Positions 11,204-14,106 of a DNA stretch of 14,106 nt are shown here, in pieces (position 1 is the first letter of the stretch; every line of letters begins with the position of its first letter). Source of the DNA: Lachnospiraceae bacterium (GTDB taxonomy: Bacteria > Bacillota > Clostridia > Oscillospirales > Ruminococcaceae); NCBI GenBank assembly GCA_023664705.1, contig JAMPFE010000006.1:1-14106 (forward strand), given 5' to 3'. The notes under the pieces are model-generated. The model was not told the DNA's origin, ran no database searches, and saw only the letters and a program-made list of their open reading frames with translations. Both the position numbers and the translations under genes were made by a program.

Positions 11204-13600
11204 ATGACAAATGTAACGATTGCCTATAACCCCTACAAGGTTACGACAGACATCAAGATCAACGGTGAAGCGATAACCAAGGAATCGCCGCTCTACTATG
11301 CCGCCGACAGACGGCTGCAGGAATGGATCGAGCCTCGCGGCGGCAGTTGGAAAGGCATCTTCGGGATGCTGAGAGAAAATATCGGAGAATCCGATATCGA
11401 AGTGGATTTTATCGGCACGACGGCGGATTTCCGTGATATGGAATACGCCAACAAAACGTTTGGCAGCAAGGAATTTTCTTCTGTGAAGCTGGTTCACAAA
11501 AATATGGAAAAATCCAAAGACGCCGACCCGTACCAGAAGCTCCAGGATCTGAAAAAGCTTTACGAAGAGCTGCAAGACGGTCCTGTTGAGGAGTTTAAAA
11601 GCGAGGATATACGGAAGAATTTTGAAGCCGCGATGAACTCGGACTTCAAGATCACAGTTGTTGCGCCTATGAGCAGCGGAAAATCAACGCTCATCAATTC
11701 TATACTCTGCCGTGATATGCTCCCTGCGGTAAATCAGGCGACTACTGCCGTTATCACCGAGATCAAGGATGACGATAAACTGGACGACTTTTATGTCAGC
11801 GCGCAGGATAAGTACGGCAACGTTGTGGCTGAAAATCGCATTGCTACCAAGGAAGTTATTACCGAGCTGAATTACATGAAAGACCCGAACGACCCGGAAA
11901 AGAAGGATGCTCTTATAAACAAAATGTTTATCGAGGGTCCGATACCGCACCTTAAATCGGACGTGATGAGCACCGTATTCGTAGACACGCCCGGCGGCAA
12001 CAACGCGCAGAACGACGAGCATGAGCAAATGATGGACGACGCTATCAACGACGAAAACAAAAGCATGATATTGTATGTCTTTAACGGAACCCAGCTTTCC
12101 ACAAACGACAGCAATATAATTCTTGGGAAAATCGCGAACGCTATGAAAAACAGCTCCAACGGAAAGCAGTCCCGCGACAGATTCCTGTTTGTGGCTAACA
12201 GAATGGATGATTTCGACACTTCCGATGAGCCGTATGAGGAAGTTATCGAAAATACAATTCTTCCCATGCTTGAACGAAACGGCATTGTATCTCCGAATTT
12301 GTTTTTGGTATCGGCACAGACGGCTAAGCTTATCCGCATGGAAGAGGGCGGCGATGAGCTTACGGAATCCGAAGAGGACGACATTGACAAGCTTGTAAGA
12401 AGATTTAATCGCTGCCAGTCGAGGTGTCTGCCAAGATACGGTTCTTTGAATGCCGAAGCAAAGGAAAAATTTATACACGACGCGGAATTTGCTGCCGCAA
12501 AAGCCAAAGACGAGAGCCTTCCCTCCAAGGACGTCAATAAATACAAATATAAAGCCGCAGAGCTTAACAGCGGCGTTCCGGCGTTGGAATACGCTATCGG
12601 CGAATATCTGGAAAAATACGCTGTCTGCATTAAGATCAAGACCGTTCACGACACCTTTATGAAAAAGGTGGAGGAGCGCAATATGATTAACAAGTGCGAG
12701 GAAGAGTGGGCGAACTCCAAGGAGAGCTTCGAGAACGTCAAGAAAGAGCTTGCCGAAAAGCGCAAAAAATGCGATAACAGCAAGCAAATGCAGAAGTTTA
12801 AGGCAAAGGTGGATAATATCAAGCTGGATCTTTCGCCGATTGAAGAAATACAGATGGACGTAGTTAAAAAACTAAATCAGCTCAGATTATCAGCTAAGGC
12901 TGAAATTCCGAAAGAAGAAGCCGAATATCAGCTTTCATCATTTGTCAGTCGTGTTGAAACCTTGGGTGAAAACGCGCAATTAAGGCTGAAATCGGCGCTT
13001 GACAATGGTGTTATAAAAACCTGTGACGAGATAATCAAGGAATATTCCGAGTATATAAAGCAGCTTGACAATGAGGACTTCTTTAAAATCGGAAATATGG
13101 ATATGAAGAAAACCGCAAACTTTTCCGGCTTTGAGCTGAAAAAAGCGGACGACCTTTTGAATGACAGCAAATACAATGAAACAAAGGGAATCCAAGTTGG
13201 CACAAAACGCGTTAAGCAGAGCGGTGTTGGCGGTTTCTTTAAACGGCTTTTCACATTCGGAAATTACGGCTATGAAGATGTTGCCGTTTATGAGGATAAA
13301 GAATTTATCAAACTTCAAGAACTCATAACGGAACAGATAGACCCTATCAGGAAAAATTTCATTAAAGAAACCGACAAAGCAATGGACGATACGAAAAAGC
13401 AAGTCGATTTCCTTAAGAATTTGACTATGGACAAGCTTAAAGACCTCGATAAAATGGTCAGCGACCTTATGCATCAGATAGATGAGATGCTCAAAAGTCA
13501 GGAAGAGCTTGAAAAGCGTGTCGCGGAAAATGCCGTAAAGGCAGAGTGGGTCAAGGAATTTGTCAATAAGGTTGGCGCGCTGTTGGATATAGGAGGTTAA
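11204..13600 (+). CDS. Large bacterial dynamin-like GTPase
   Basis: ATG 11204 is chosen because GGAGG lies eight bases upstream, at the usual distance. The 798-aa protein has an N-terminal region (1-145) with a VDFIGTTADFRDMEYANKTF stretch that I do not recognise as dynamin. The GTPase domain follows with G1 APMSSGKST (154-162), Thr180/Thr181 as switch I, G3 DTPG (261-264) and G4 NRMD (332-335). The remainder (about 465-798) is nearly all helical with charged heptads, as in the stalk of bacterial dynamins. GVGGFFKRLFTFGNYG at 674-689 is a hydrophobic-basic patch that could be the membrane-inserting paddle. Family knowledge: such proteins assemble on membranes and remodel or protect them, often as unequal pairs from adjacent genes. 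The upstream small GTPase shares its MSSGKST P-loop. It is probably cytoplasmic and membrane-associated. Confidence 0.9.
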   Translation: MTNVTIAYNPYKVTTDIKINGEAITKESPLYYAADRRLQEWIEPRGGSWKGIFGMLRENIGESDIEVDFIGTTADFRDMEYANKTFGSKEFSSVKLVHKNMEKSKDADPYQKLQDLKKLYEELQDGPVEEFKSEDIRKNFEAAMNSDFKITVVAPMSSGKSTLINSILCRDMLPAVNQATTAVITEIKDDDKLDDFYVSAQDKYGNVVAENRIATKEVITELNYMKDPNDPEKKDALINKMFIEGPIPHLKSDVMSTVFVDTPGGNNAQNDEHEQMMDDAINDENKSMILYVFNGTQLSTNDSNIILGKIANAMKNSSNGKQSRDRFLFVANRMDDFDTSDEPYEEVIENTILPMLERNGIVSPNLFLVSAQTAKLIRMEEGGDELTESEEDDIDKLVRRFNRCQSRCLPRYGSLNAEAKEKFIHDAEFAAAKAKDESLPSKDVNKYKYKAAELNSGVPALEYAIGEYLEKYAVCIKIKTVHDTFMKKVEERNMINKCEEEWANSKESFENVKKELAEKRKKCDNSKQMQKFKAKVDNIKLDLSPIEEIQMDVVKKLNQLRLSAKAEIPKEEAEYQLSSFVSRVETLGENAQLRLKSALDNGVIKTCDEIIKEYSEYIKQLDNEDFFKIGNMDMKKTANFSGFELKKADDLLNDSKYNETKGIQVGTKRVKQSGVGGFFKRLFTFGNYGYEDVAVYEDKEFIKLQELITEQIDPIRKNFIKETDKAMDDTKKQVDFLKNLTMDKLKDLDKMVSDLMHQIDEMLKSQEELEKRVAENAVKAEWVKEFVNKVGALLDIGG

Positions 13601-13602
13601 TT

Positions 13603-14088
13603 ATGTCGTTTACACCAAGCAATGTTTTGCAAAGGGCACTCCAGACCGGAGATATGTACGAGATAGCCGGCGCACTGATAGGTTATATTGATGCCGACCC
13701 GCAGTTCCGGACAAATGATTTCGATATGGCGCTGAACTACGTTCTTTCAAATGGAGTGAGCGAAGCTCAGCTATTCAAGACGTTTGACCCGTCATATAGA
13801 TTTGAAGAAGATACTAATGTTTGGGACATTGATGACAGATATTACTCCTATGCGCGGCTATACCTAGAAGAGAATTTTTGCAGAAAGCGCATTGAGCACG
13901 TTAAGGCTGTGGCGCGGAGGAAGTATCCACAATCAACATCACAACCAACAAATATTTCGACTTCACAAAGCAGAACATCAAGACAGCATGGTCAAACTCC
14001 AAAAAAAGCTCAACCCCGACAGGTGCCGAACAAACTTAACGCAATGTCGCCAAATCCCATTGTAAAGCCGTTTGCTGTCAGTCGATAA
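13603..14088 (+). CDS. Hypothetical 161-aa protein of the dynamin operon
   Basis: ATG 13603 follows the stop of the large GTPase after two bases, with GGAGG overlapping the end of that gene, so the genes are translationally coupled. Residues 1-109 look helical and compact (RALQTGDMYEIAGALIGYID at 11-30; DDRYYSYARLYLEENFCRKR at 77-96). Residues 110-161 are Ser/Thr/Gln/Pro rich and basic, probably disordered. No signal peptide, membrane helix or catalytic motif is seen. I do not recognise a family. The strict coupling suggests an adaptor or regulator of the GTPase pair. The 18 bases after the stop show no terminator; the operon may continue beyond the window. Confidence 0.8.
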   Translation: MSFTPSNVLQRALQTGDMYEIAGALIGYIDADPQFRTNDFDMALNYVLSNGVSEAQLFKTFDPSYRFEEDTNVWDIDDRYYSYARLYLEENFCRKRIEHVKAVARRKYPQSTSQPTNISTSQSRTSRQHGQTPKKAQPRQVPNKLNAMSPNPIVKPFAVSR

Positions 14089-14106
14089 TTCCGACGAATT
14101 TGTAAT

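Noticed and set aside
11684..12787. Long minus-strand frame inside the large GTPase gene
   Set aside because: It lies wholly opposite the GTPase domain coding region and has no ribosome site or plausible composition.

Overview
The window looks like a chromosomal segment of an anaerobic, probably gut or rumen, Clostridia species (Ruminococcus/Oscillospiraceae-like). This is inferred from strong Gram-positive ribosome binding sites, consensus sigma-A promoters with 17-base spacers, several Cys-anchored lipoproteins, a lipoprotein GH5 cellulase and efficient intrinsic terminators. No rRNA or other taxonomic marker is present, so the assignment is an inference.

Layout: (1) 1-2107 looks accessory. 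It holds the N-terminus of a serine recombinase running off the left edge, and a leftward operon: a DUF1643 protein, an unrecognised 111-aa protein and two very small single-helix membrane peptides, closed by a textbook terminator. (2) 2108-2630 is an RNA region on the minus strand: tRNA-Leu(CAG) with a perfect consensus promoter and its terminator, then a candidate structured ncRNA with its own terminator. (3) 2720-5376 holds two divergent lipoprotein genes: a leftward CHAP/NlpC-like protein whose expected catalytic Cys is Ala, and a rightward GH5 cellulase. (4) 5377-6200 has no genes. It contains three tandem copies of a 188-bp unit rich in GCAGT motifs spaced one helical turn apart, followed by an inverted-repeat element. 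(5) 6211-9321 is leftward: two lipoproteins in one operon, then an MFS exporter with its own promoter, a 12-codon leader peptide and competing hairpins that look like a ribosome-stalling attenuator. (6) 9479-14088 is rightward: an elaborate promoter/operator region followed by three tightly spaced genes encoding a minimal dynamin-like GTPase with a Lys/Arg-rich tail, a full-size dynamin-like GTPase, and a small unrecognised protein.

Two parts look most worth following. The first is the dynamin-pair operon, a candidate membrane-remodelling or defence module controlled by a repressor-type operator. The second is the set of cis-regulatory devices. A 64-bp direct-repeat array (11-nt period) overlaps the -35 box of two separate lipoprotein operons with identical geometry, implying one OmpR/PhoB-type regulator. 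The MFS leader suggests drug-inducible translation attenuation.
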